This document shows, piece by piece, positions 49,547 to 56,927 of a stretch of DNA of 64,000 bases. The notes beneath the pieces are model-generated. The model was not told the origin of the DNA, made no database searches, and was given only the letters and a program-made list of their open reading frames with translations. Where the stretch lies: contig NZ_FOFA01000001.1 in assembly GCF_900110855.1 (NCBI RefSeq), positions 310,001-374,000 on the forward strand. The letters are read 5' to 3'. Position 1 is the first letter of the stretch. Every line of letters begins with the position of its first letter. This DNA comes from Microlunatus flavus (GTDB taxonomy: Bacteria > Actinomycetota > Actinomycetes > Propionibacteriales > Propionibacteriaceae). The position numbers and the translations under genes were made by a program.

Positions 49547-51010
49547 GTGTTCGACCTCCTGAGCGGCTTCAGCGGCACCGGGCTGCTGGTGGGCCTGGAG
49601 ATCGCGCTGATCCTCGTGGCACTCGTCATCACCCCGCGCAACCGCCCGCCGAGCTCCGCCCTCGCGTGGGTGCTGCTGATGGCCCTGATCCCGCTGCTCG
49701 GCATCGTGCTCTTCTTCCTGATCGGCAGCCCCCGGCTCCCGCAGAGCCGGCGCGAGAAGCAGCAGAACATGGACACCCTGATCGAGGAGGCCGCCCGTGC
49801 GGTGGGACCGGTGCGGCCGGGCGAGGACGCGCCGGCGTGGTTCCCGTCGGTCTCGACGCTCGTGGACCGGGTCGGGGCGATGCCGCTGCTGCAGGACAAC
49901 GACGCGCGCATGGTCATGGGCTTCGAGGAGCAGCTGCGCACGCTGGTCGCGGCCGTCGACGGCGCCGAGCGCTACGTGCACTCGGAGTTCTACATCACCA
50001 TCCGCGACGCGACCACCGAACCGTTCTTCGCGGCGCTGGAGAAGGCCGTCGCCCGCGGCGTGACCGTACGGCTGCTGCTCGACCACATGGGCACCCGGCC
50101 CTACCCCGGCTACCGCAAGACGCTCAAGGCGCTGACCGCGATGGGCGTCGTCTGGCACCTGATGCTGCCGGTGCAGCCCCTCAAGGGCCGCTGGCAACGG
50201 CCCGACCTGCGCAACCACCGCAAGCTCATGGTCGTCGACGGCGACGTCGCCTACGTCGGCTCGCTGAACATGATCGACCCCAGCTACGACAAGCGCGGCA
50301 ACAAGCGGCGGGGCCTGCAGTGGGTCGACGAGCTCTGCGAGGTGCACGGCCCGGTCGTGCACGAGGTCGACGCGCTCTTCGTCACCGACTGGTACTGCGA
50401 GACCGACGAGCTGCTGGACAGCTCGCGCGAGCAGGCCTCCGACGCCCAGCGCTCCGGCGAGCTGCTGGCCCAGGTCGCGCCGAGCGGCCCGGCGTACGAC
50501 CAGGAGAACAACCTGGCGCTGTTCAACAGCCTGCTCTACCACGCGGAGCGGCGGATCAGCATCACGAGCCCGTACTTCGTGCCCGACGAGTCCCTGCTCG
50601 CCTCGATCACCACCGCCGCCCGTCGCGGGGTGGACCTCGAGCTGTTCGTGGGCGAGATCGGCGACCAGTTCATGGTCTTCCACGCGCAGCACTCGTACTA
50701 CTCCGAGCTGCTGGCGGCGGGCGTGAAGATCTACCTCTACCCGAAGCCGCACATCCTCCACTCCAAGCACGTCTCCATCGACGACCAGGTCGCCGTGATC
50801 GGCTCGTCGAACATGGACATCCGCAGCTTCCAGCTCGACCTCGAGGTGATGCTGATGGTCTGCGGGCGCACGTTCGTCGACCAGGTCAAGGCCGTCGAGG
50901 ACGAGTACCGCCGCCTCTCGCGCCGCCTCGACCAGGGCGCCTGGGAGCAGCGCGGCTTCTGGCGCAGCGTGATCGACAACCTGATGCGGCTGACCTCAGC
51001 CGTCCAGTAG
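49547..51010 (+). CDS. cls: Cardiolipin synthase (PLD family)
   Basis: A 487-residue membrane phospholipase D-type enzyme that joins phosphatidylglycerol molecules. Two N-terminal helices at about 12-35 and 42-60 anchor it. The two HKD motifs are NHRKLMVVDGDVAYVGSLNM (about 223) and LHSKHVSIDDQVAVIGSSNM (about 404), both complete. TAGGTT at 49535-49540 stands 6 nt before the GTG start, so the transcript is probably leaderless. It is divergent from the desaturase, so both act on membrane lipids. Confidence 0.95.
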   Translation: MFDLLSGFSGTGLLVGLEIALILVALVITPRNRPPSSALAWVLLMALIPLLGIVLFFLIGSPRLPQSRREKQQNMDTLIEEAARAVGPVRPGEDAPAWFPSVSTLVDRVGAMPLLQDNDARMVMGFEEQLRTLVAAVDGAERYVHSEFYITIRDATTEPFFAALEKAVARGVTVRLLLDHMGTRPYPGYRKTLKALTAMGVVWHLMLPVQPLKGRWQRPDLRNHRKLMVVDGDVAYVGSLNMIDPSYDKRGNKRRGLQWVDELCEVHGPVVHEVDALFVTDWYCETDELLDSSREQASDAQRSGELLAQVAPSGPAYDQENNLALFNSLLYHAERRISITSPYFVPDESLLASITTAARRGVDLELFVGEIGDQFMVFHAQHSYYSELLAAGVKIYLYPKPHILHSKHVSIDDQVAVIGSSNMDIRSFQLDLEVMLMVCGRTFVDQVKAVEDEYRRLSRRLDQGAWEQRGFWRSVIDNLMRLTSAVQ

Positions 51011-51049
51011 CCGGTCCGCCGACCGCCGCTCAGGCGGTCGCGCGACTCG

Positions 51050-51697
51050 TCAGCGCCACATCCCGTGCCGGCTCTCCCCCGGCACGAAGCCGTGCCGGAC
51101 ACCCCACAGCACGGCCTGCGTACGGCTCGAGACGCCGATCTTGCGGTAGATCGTGCGCACGTAGGACTTGATCGTGTTGGGGCTGAGGAACGTGATCGAG
51201 GCGACCTCGGCGTTGCTCCTGCCCTGCGTGATCAGCGCCAGGATCTCCGACTCCCGGTCGCTCAGGCCCTCGGCCCGCCCGGGCCAGTCCAGCCCGGTCG
51301 CGCTGCGGGCCCGGCCGGGCGGCTCGCTGACCACCGACTCTCCCGCGGCCACCCGCTCCAGGCTGGCGACCAGGTCGCGCGCCGGCAGGGCCTTCGACAG
51401 GTAGCCGTGGACCCCGATCTCCTGCGCCTGCTCGACCAGCCGGGGGTGGAAGTTCCAGGTGTAGACGACGGTGCGTCCGGCGAGGGGGTTGTCGAGGAAC
51501 AACCTCAGGTCGGCCGTGTCGCTCTCGGGTTGGGCGAAGGCGTCGTACAGAACGATGTCGACGGGTCGGTCGACGGTGGAGTCGGTCGAGAGCTCCGCGA
51601 CCTGCACGCGGTCGGGGTACTGCTCGAGCATCCGGGCCACGCCGAGCACGACCACGTCGTAGTCGTCCACCACGGCCACGCTGATCGGTCGGGACAT
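51050..51697 (-). CDS. Orphan LuxR-type response regulator
   Basis: A 215-residue regulator without an adjacent kinase. The receiver has DD (11-12), phospho-acceptor Asp52 in IVLYDAFAQ, a Thr in VVYTWNF and Lys in LSKALPARD. The linker AAGESVVSEPPGRARSATGLDWP leads to the LuxR HTH: LSDRESEILALITQGRSNAEVASITFLSPNTIKSYVRTIYRKIGVSSRTQAVLWG. ATG 51695-51697. It is divergent from a sigma factor gene. Confidence 0.94.
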   Translation of the reverse strand: MSRPISVAVVDDYDVVVLGVARMLEQYPDRVQVAELSTDSTVDRPVDIVLYDAFAQPESDTADLRLFLDNPLAGRTVVYTWNFHPRLVEQAQEIGVHGYLSKALPARDLVASLERVAAGESVVSEPPGRARSATGLDWPGRAEGLSDRESEILALITQGRSNAEVASITFLSPNTIKSYVRTIYRKIGVSSRTQAVLWGVRHGFVPGESRHGMWR

Positions 51698-51716
51698 ATC
51701 GGCACCCTACCCACCT

Positions 51717-51731
51717 TGGGGTGTACCCAAC
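51717..51731. promoter_or_regulatory. Palindrome between the response regulator and sigma factor genes
   Basis: TTGGGGTGTACCCAA is a 15-bp inverted repeat (TTGGG/CCCAA) containing GGGTGTACCC. It lies 20 nt before the response-regulator ATG on the other strand, about 96 nt before the sigma factor start. It could be an operator for the regulator. Confidence 0.4.
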
Positions 51732-51827
51732 CGCCCCTGAGGGGGGCTTGACTCGAGGACATGATGAGTTGTTGTGACCAGCCTGTGCTGATGGTCCTGC
51801 GCGGGGGCCCGGCACTGCTCGCCGGGG

Positions 51828-52766
51828 GTGTCAGAGCCAGAGGTCCGCGGCGTGCGGGCTGAGGGCGAGGGCGTCGAGCTGCCGCTCGACAGCCTGCTGG
51901 AGGTCGCACCCCGCGGCACGAAGCGCGTCGACGAGCTCATCGGCCACGACCTCGGCCAGCGGCCCGCGCGCGACCTGAACACTCCCCCGCGCGGTCGCGA
52001 GCGCGAGGCCGAGCGCGAACGGACCGCGGACCTCATCGGTCTGCTCGGCGGGGCGACCCCGGACGAGCGGCGGATGATCCGCGACGAGGTAGTGACGCTG
52101 CACCTGTGGCTCGCGACGAGCGCTGCGCGCCGCTACGGCCCCCGCAGCGAGTACGACGACCTGGTCCAGGTCGCGCGGGGCGGGCTGGTCGAGGCGTTCG
52201 ACCGCTACGACCCGAGCCAGACCACGTACGCCTACTTCGCCTGGGTGACGATGACGGGTCTGCTGCGGCGCTACCTGCGCGACCACGGCTGGTCGGTTCG
52301 GCCGCCGCGCTCGGTCCAGGAGGCGGCGAACGTGCTGCGCGGGGCCGTCCCCGACCTCTCCCAGGAGATCGGCCGGCCACCCACGACGGCCGACCTCGCC
52401 GCCCACCTCGGCTGGACCACGCAGGCCGTGGAGGACGCGAAGACCGCGGAGCTCGGGCTGCACGCGACGAGCATCGACGCCCTCGTCGGCGACGCCTGGA
52501 TGCCGGAGCACCCGCCGGAGTGGAACGTCGTCGAGACCCGCGTGCTGCTGCACCACGCGCTGCGGAGCCTCACCGACGCCGAGCGCGACCTGCTGCGGAT
52601 GCGGTTCCTCGAGGAGATGACGCAGTCGCAGATCGCCGCCGTCGTCGGCGTGACGCAGATGCAGGTGTCGCGTCTGCTCTCGCGGCTGATGACCAAGATG
52701 CGCGGGCTGATCGGCGAGCTGGACGGCGACGGCGACGTCGACGAGCTCGACCCCGCGGGGGCCTGA
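51828..52766 (+). CDS. Sigma-70 family sigma factor, SigB/F/G-like group
   Basis: A 312-residue sigma factor. Region 2 spans about 85-155 with EYDDLVQVARGGLVEAFDRYDPSQTTYAYFAWVTMTGLLRRYLRDHGWSVRPPRSVQE. Region 3 follows (VPDLSQEIGRPPTTADLAAHLGWTTQAVEDA). Region 4 has LTDAERDLLRMRFLEEMTQSQIAAVVGVTQMQVSRLLSRLMTKMRGLI. It belongs to the group 3 (stress/sporulation-type) sigmas. No anti-sigma gene is next to it, which is unusual for that group. GTG start; the 75-residue N-terminal extension is charged. Confidence 0.92.
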   Translation: MSEPEVRGVRAEGEGVELPLDSLLEVAPRGTKRVDELIGHDLGQRPARDLNTPPRGREREAERERTADLIGLLGGATPDERRMIRDEVVTLHLWLATSAARRYGPRSEYDDLVQVARGGLVEAFDRYDPSQTTYAYFAWVTMTGLLRRYLRDHGWSVRPPRSVQEAANVLRGAVPDLSQEIGRPPTTADLAAHLGWTTQAVEDAKTAELGLHATSIDALVGDAWMPEHPPEWNVVETRVLLHHALRSLTDAERDLLRMRFLEEMTQSQIAAVVGVTQMQVSRLLSRLMTKMRGLIGELDGDGDVDELDPAGA

Positions 52767-52836
52767 GGCCGCTCCTCCGCGCCCAGCACGCGCTGCCGGT
52801 CGCCGGCGCGCGCACGCCGGGACCGGCTACCGCCCG

Positions 52837-52868
52837 GCGGCCGCCGCACCGCTCGGTGCGACGGCCGC
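52837..52868. terminator. Bidirectional hairpin between sigma factor and dienelactone hydrolase genes
   Basis: GCGGCCG then CGCACCG pair with CGGTGCG then CGGCCGC, with one mismatch and a 2-nt tip, between convergent stops at 52766 and 52878. Confidence 0.7.
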
Positions 52869-52877
52869 GGGTGGGTC

Positions 52878-53645
52878 CTAGAGGACCTCGGCGAAGAAGT
52901 TCTTCATCGCCTGCCAGCTGCGCGCCTCGGCGACCGCCTGGAACTGCGCGCCGTGGTCCGGCGCATTCGCACCCGGGATGGTGAAGGCGTGCATGGCGCC
53001 GGAGTACGTGACGACCTGCCAGTCCAGCGACGGCACGCGGCGCAGCTCGTCGGTGAACGCGTCGACGGCCTCGGGCGGCACCACCGGGTCGACCGCGCCG
53101 GTGAGCACGAGGATCTTGGCGCGGATCTGCTCGGCCTCACCCTCGGGCCCCGTCGAGAGGCCGCCGTGGAAGGTCACGACGCCCTTGAGGTCGGCGCCCG
53201 TCCGGGCCAGCTGCAGGACCCCGGAACCGCCGAAGCAGTAGCCGATCGCGGCGACGCGGGACGTGTCGACGCCGGGCTGGGCGAGCAGCTGCTCCAGGCC
53301 CGCCGCGAGCCGGGACCGGAAGAGCTCCTGGTCGCCGTAGAAGCGACCGGCGACCTGCGGCGCCTCCTCGTCGCTCGGGCGGGTGTCGGCGCCGAAGATG
53401 TCGGCGGCGAAGGCCACGTAGCCCAGCCGGGCCAGCATGTCGGCCCGGAACCGTGCGGCGTCGGTGACGCCGAGCCAGTCGTGGACCACGAGCACGGCGG
53501 GGTGCGTCGCGTCGTCGTCGGGACGGGCGACGTAGCCGGAACAGGCGGTGCCGTCGACGTCGTACGCCACCTCGGCGGAGGTGGTGCCCTGCGCGGGCAC
53601 GGGCTCGCGGTCGAGGATGGCGGTCTGCTCTGGGGTGTAGGGCAC
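52878..53645 (-). CDS. Dienelactone hydrolase family protein
   Basis: A 255-residue alpha/beta hydrolase. Nucleophile Cys in AAIGYCFGGSGVLQLA, Asp in LVLTGAVDPVVPPEAVDAF and His in GAMHAFTIPGAN form the DLH triad. VLVVHDWLGVTDAARFRADMLARLGYVAFAADIFG is the usual start. Substrate is unknown; carboxymethylenebutenolide-type lactone is only the family name. GTG start. It diverges from trpS. Confidence 0.92.
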   Translation of the reverse strand: MPYTPEQTAILDREPVPAQGTTSAEVAYDVDGTACSGYVARPDDDATHPAVLVVHDWLGVTDAARFRADMLARLGYVAFAADIFGADTRPSDEEAPQVAGRFYGDQELFRSRLAAGLEQLLAQPGVDTSRVAAIGYCFGGSGVLQLARTGADLKGVVTFHGGLSTGPEGEAEQIRAKILVLTGAVDPVVPPEAVDAFTDELRRVPSLDWQVVTYSGAMHAFTIPGANAPDHGAQFQAVAEARSWQAMKNFFAEVL

Positions 53646-53779
53646 AGGTGCTCCTTGAGGTGCGGTGGAGGGGTGGCCTCGCCGGAGGAACGCGAACGGC
53701 CGTCGCCCATCTCAGCATTAGGGTGGGAACCCGTCGTGAGCGGTCGGCGCGCGGCACGAGCGAGCGAGGAGCACTCCCG

Positions 53780-54910
53780 GTGACGGACGTCAGCACGAGC
53801 GACGAGACCCAGGTGGACGTCGAGACGGCCTCGGAGTCGGAGTCGAGCTCGTACGACGCCGCGCAGCGCCGCTCCCGACAGATCGAGGCCGACCTGGCCG
53901 GCGACGCCGGGCGCTACCGGATGCTCACCGGCGACCGGCCGACCGGTCGGCTGCACATCGGGCACTACTTCGGTTCGCTGGCCAACCGGGTCCGGCTCCA
54001 GGAGCTCGGCGTCGACTCGTGGATCGTCATCGCCGACTACCAGGTGATCACCGACCGCGACGGCGTCGGCCCCATCCGCGAGCGCGTCCTCTCGCTGCTC
54101 GTGGACTACCTCGCCGTGGGCCTCGACCCCGCCCGCAGCACGATCTTCACCCACTCGGCGGTCCCGGCGCTGAACCAGCTGATGCTGCCCTTCCTCTCGC
54201 TCGTCACCGACTCCGAGCTGCGCCGCAACCCGACCGTGAAGTCCGAGCTCGCCGCCAGCCAGCGCCCGATGTCGGGGCTGATGCTCACCTACCCGGTCCA
54301 CCAGGCGGCCGACATCCTCTTCTGCAAGGCCAACGTCGTGCCGGTCGGCAAGGACCAGCTCCCCCACCTGGAGCAGACGCGGGTCGTGGCGCGGCGGTTC
54401 GACGAGACGTACGGCCGCGGTTCGCTGAAGGCACCGGTCTTCCCGCAGCCGGACGCGCTGCTGTCGGAGGCCCCGAACATCCTCGGCACCGACGGCACCA
54501 AGATGAGCAAGTCGCGCGGCAACACCATCGAGATCGGCATGACCGCCGACGCGACGGCCAAGATCATCAAGCGCGCGGTGACCGACTCCGACCGGAACAT
54601 CACCTACGACCCGCAGGGCCGTCCCGAGGTCGCCAACCTGCTGCTGCTGGCGGCGCTCTGCACCGGCCGCACGCCGCAGAGCTGGGCCGACGAGATCGGC
54701 GACGGCGGCGCCGGCCGGCTCAAGGCGGTCGTGACCGAGGCCGTGAACTCCACGTTCGCGCCGATCCGCGAGCGGCGGGCCGAGCTCGAGGCCGACCCCG
54801 GCCACCTGCTGCGGGTGCTGGCGGAGGGCAACGCGCGCGCGAACGCGGTCGCCGAGGCCACCCTCGACGAGGTCCGCGAGGCGATGGGGATGGCGTACGA
54901 CCTGGCCTGA
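53780..54910 (+). CDS. trpS: Tryptophan-tRNA ligase
   Basis: A 376-residue class I aminoacyl-tRNA synthetase. HIGH is RLHIGHYFGSL (about 60) and KMSKS is TKMSKSRGNTI (about 240). Residues 1-45 form an acidic, Ser-rich extension not present in short forms. GTG start with gaggag 7 nt upstream. TAGGGT near 53720 gives a probable -10. It is divergent from the dienelactone hydrolase gene. Confidence 0.96.
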   Translation: MTDVSTSDETQVDVETASESESSSYDAAQRRSRQIEADLAGDAGRYRMLTGDRPTGRLHIGHYFGSLANRVRLQELGVDSWIVIADYQVITDRDGVGPIRERVLSLLVDYLAVGLDPARSTIFTHSAVPALNQLMLPFLSLVTDSELRRNPTVKSELAASQRPMSGLMLTYPVHQAADILFCKANVVPVGKDQLPHLEQTRVVARRFDETYGRGSLKAPVFPQPDALLSEAPNILGTDGTKMSKSRGNTIEIGMTADATAKIIKRAVTDSDRNITYDPQGRPEVANLLLLAALCTGRTPQSWADEIGDGGAGRLKAVVTEAVNSTFAPIRERRAELEADPGHLLRVLAEGNARANAVAEATLDEVREAMGMAYDLA

Positions 54911-55065
54911 CCGGCCCGCCCGGAGCACCCCTCCGCGCCAGGCGGGGCCGTCGTCGTCAGGACGGGGTGGCACCATCGGTCCTCGCGGGTCGTTCTCGAC
55001 CTGACGTGCAGCGAGCTCGGCAGTGAAGTTCGGCGATTCGACGAAGACTCGACGAAGAGGTGCCC

Positions 55066-55500
55066 ATGCGGGTGGATATCCGAAGTGGCGGCGACGGTGT
55101 CGCCTGCTGGAACGGCGACGCGGTGCGCGCCTTCGCCGGCAAGGCGAGCGAGCGCGAGGAACGGCTCGCCGCCGCCAACCCCGACCTGGTGGTGACGCAG
55201 GGCCAGGTCAAGTGCTACGGCTGCGAGGTCATGGAGCACGGCTACGGGACGCGCTGCACGGCCGTCATGACGCTGACCCTCTACAGCGTGGAGGGCGAGA
55301 TCGCGCCGCGCGAGGCCGACGCCAAGGGTTCGCTGCTCGACATCCCCGGCCTGGTCAGCAAGATCGAGACGCCGGCGGAGCTCGACACCGCGCCGGCGGC
55401 CGCCACGGCCCCCACCCCGGGCCGCTCCGAGCCTGCGTCCGGTCGTCCCGAACCTGCCCCGTCGGTCCGGGGCGGGCTGCGCCGCCTCATCGGGCGCTGA
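55066..55500 (+). CDS. Hypothetical Cys-containing protein
   Basis: A 144-residue protein (ATG 55066, agagg 5 nt before). VDIRSGGDGVACWNGDAVRAFAGKASEREERLAAANPDLVVTQGQVKCYGCEVMEHGYGTRCTAVMTLTLYSVEGEIAPRE is the only ordered part. CYGCEVMEHGYGTRC (C-x2-C-x9-C with a His) could hold a metal. The C-terminal third is Pro/Ala-rich and ends in Arg residues. No family is recognised. Its stop overlaps the probable CTG start of the DksA-like gene. Confidence 0.65.
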   Translation: MRVDIRSGGDGVACWNGDAVRAFAGKASEREERLAAANPDLVVTQGQVKCYGCEVMEHGYGTRCTAVMTLTLYSVEGEIAPREADAKGSLLDIPGLVSKIETPAELDTAPAAATAPTPGRSEPASGRPEPAPSVRGGLRRLIGR

Positions 55501-55844
55501 GCGGCACCGACCCCGCGCGGCTCCTCGACGAACGGGTCGCCGCCGCCCGGGCGCAGGAGGCCGCGCTCGCGGCGGCGATCGAGCAGACGCGCGACGCGCG
55601 GCTGCTCATGTTCAGCGACGACGAGCACGACCCGGAGGGGTCGACCGCCTCGATGGACCAGGTCCGCGACACCGCCCTGCTGGCGACCGTCCGACGAACG
55701 CTCGCCGAGCTGCTCGCGGCCCGCGAGCGTCTCGACGCCGGGGCGTACGGGGTGTGCGAGTCGTGCGGCCGCCCGATCGCGCCCGAGCGGTTGGAGGCCC
55801 GCCCCGGGGCGCGGACGTGCGTCGCCTGCGCCGCCCGGCGCTGA
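55497..55844 (+). CDS. TraR/DksA-type zinc-finger protein, non-canonical start
   Basis: About 115 residues. The coiled-coil RLLDERVAAARAQEAALAAAIEQTRDARLLMFSDDEHDPEGSTASMDQVRDT leads to AYGVCESCGRPIAPERLEARPGARTCVACA, a CxxC-x17-CxxC zinc finger of the DksA/TraR family. The DEHDPEGST motif is typical of actinobacterial members. No ATG, GTG or TTG occurs in frame before the coil. A CTG at 55497-55499 overlaps the upstream stop (CTGA), like an ATGA coupling. The only later ATG (55608) would delete the coil, so I favour CTG. Confidence 0.7.
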   Translation: MSGTDPARLLDERVAAARAQEAALAAAIEQTRDARLLMFSDDEHDPEGSTASMDQVRDTALLATVRRTLAELLAARERLDAGAYGVCESCGRPIAPERLEARPGARTCVACAARR

Positions 55845-55957
55845 TCGCCGTCCCTTCCGCGCGGAAGGTCGCCCGGCTCCCCCTCCGCAGCCCGTCCGGG
55901 CTGCTCCGGGAACGTTGGAGAGCGTGGCCCGGATCGAGTACGTGCGAGGTTTGCGTC

Positions 55958-56002
55958 GCAGACCGGTTTGACATTCCGTGAAGAAGGAGCAGACTGGTCT
56001 GC
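55958..56002. promoter_or_regulatory. Paired operators over promoter and RBS
   Basis: GCAGACTGGTCTGC (55989-56002) is a perfect 14-bp palindrome that touches the ATG at 56003 and overlaps the SD aggag. A second weaker copy GCAGACCGGTTTGA (55958-55971) lies 31 bp upstream. TTGACA (55968-55973) is a -35 candidate. A repressor bound here would block both transcription and ribosome binding; the wHTH protein encoded two genes on is the likely binder. Confidence 0.6.
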
Positions 56003-56566
56003 ATGACAAACCAGATGCAGCAGAGCACGGAGGACCTCCGGCGCACCGCCGCCGTCGCGGCCGACTACGAGGTGCTGCAGGGCCTGATCACCGCGAGCAC
56101 CGGCGTCGGTCTGGTGGTCTGGGCGTTCGGCTCCTCGACCTGGGCGACCATCGTGATCGCCCTCGGTGTGGCGGTCGGGGTCGGCTACTACCAGAAGCGC
56201 TTCGGCAAGGCCGTCAGCCGGCACTCCGCACTCCTCACCATCGCGTACGCGCTGGTCGCCGTCGTGGTCTGCGGGACGGCCTACTCGATCGACCGCGCGC
56301 TCGGCCTGCCGGTGCTGGTGCTCCCCCTCGCCGCAGGCGCCCTCCTGGCCGTGGGCTACCGGTGGGGCTACCGCCACGTCGGCGTCGGCCCGGCCCACTG
56401 GGTGGCCCTGGCGGTCGTGGTGCTCAGCGCGTTCGCCCCGCTGGTCGGGCTCGACGGCCTCCGCGAGCGGGTCGGCCTGTTCTCGCTCGGGCTCGCGCTG
56501 GTCGTCGTAGGACTCGTCGACCACGCCCGTCTCGTGGCGTCGATGAAGCCGGTGCCGCGTGACTGA
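56003..56566 (+). CDS. Hypothetical multi-helix membrane protein
   Basis: A 187-residue protein with five or six helices (about 25-45, 50-66, 78-98, 104-122, 132-150 and 155-172). RRTAAVAADYEVLQGLITASTGVGLVVWAF and GYYQKRFGKAVSRHSA are features. No family motif is recognised. RBS aaggag 10 nt upstream. Its end overlaps by 8 nt the GTG of the wHTH gene, so a regulator-target pair in one operon is likely, as with membrane-protein/PadR- or ArsR-type pairs. Confidence 0.75.
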   Translation: MTNQMQQSTEDLRRTAAVAADYEVLQGLITASTGVGLVVWAFGSSTWATIVIALGVAVGVGYYQKRFGKAVSRHSALLTIAYALVAVVVCGTAYSIDRALGLPVLVLPLAAGALLAVGYRWGYRHVGVGPAHWVALAVVVLSAFAPLVGLDGLRERVGLFSLGLALVVVGLVDHARLVASMKPVPRD

Positions 56567-56894
56567 GGCGGAGCGCGACCAGGCCCCGCCGGCCCCCGAC
56601 TTCGACGTCGACCGCCTCGTCCACGAACCCGCCCGGCTCGGCATCCTCACGGTGCTGTCGTCGGTGCGGAGCGCGGAGTTCCTGTTCCTGCAGAGCACGC
56701 TGGGCCTGAGCAAGGGCAACCTGTCGAGCCACCTCGGCAAGCTGGAGCAGGGCGGCCTGGTCGAGATCACCAAGAAGTTCGTCGGGAAGAAGCCGCAGAC
56801 GAGCGCTGCGCTGACCCCGGCGGGGTTGGAGGCGATCGGCCGCTACTGGCGCCAGCTCGACCACCTGCGCGGCCTTGGCGGACCGGGCGCGTGA
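56559..56894 (+). CDS. Winged-helix transcriptional regulator
   Basis: A 111-residue single-domain regulator. DRLVHEPARLGILTVLSSVRSAEFLFLQSTLGLSKGNLSSHLGKLEQGGLVEITKKFVGKKPQTSAALTPAGLEAI is the wHTH (HTH_34/MarR-ArsR-like) with the recognition helix SKGNLSSHLGKLEQ and the wing KKFVGKKPQTSAALT. GTG 56559 lies inside the end of the membrane protein gene. It probably binds the palindromes at 55958-56002 and controls its own operon. Confidence 0.9.
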   Translation: MTEAERDQAPPAPDFDVDRLVHEPARLGILTVLSSVRSAEFLFLQSTLGLSKGNLSSHLGKLEQGGLVEITKKFVGKKPQTSAALTPAGLEAIGRYWRQLDHLRGLGGPGA

Positions 56895-56927
56895 TCCGCG
56901 CCGGCGCCGGGAGGCGAAGGTAGTGCC

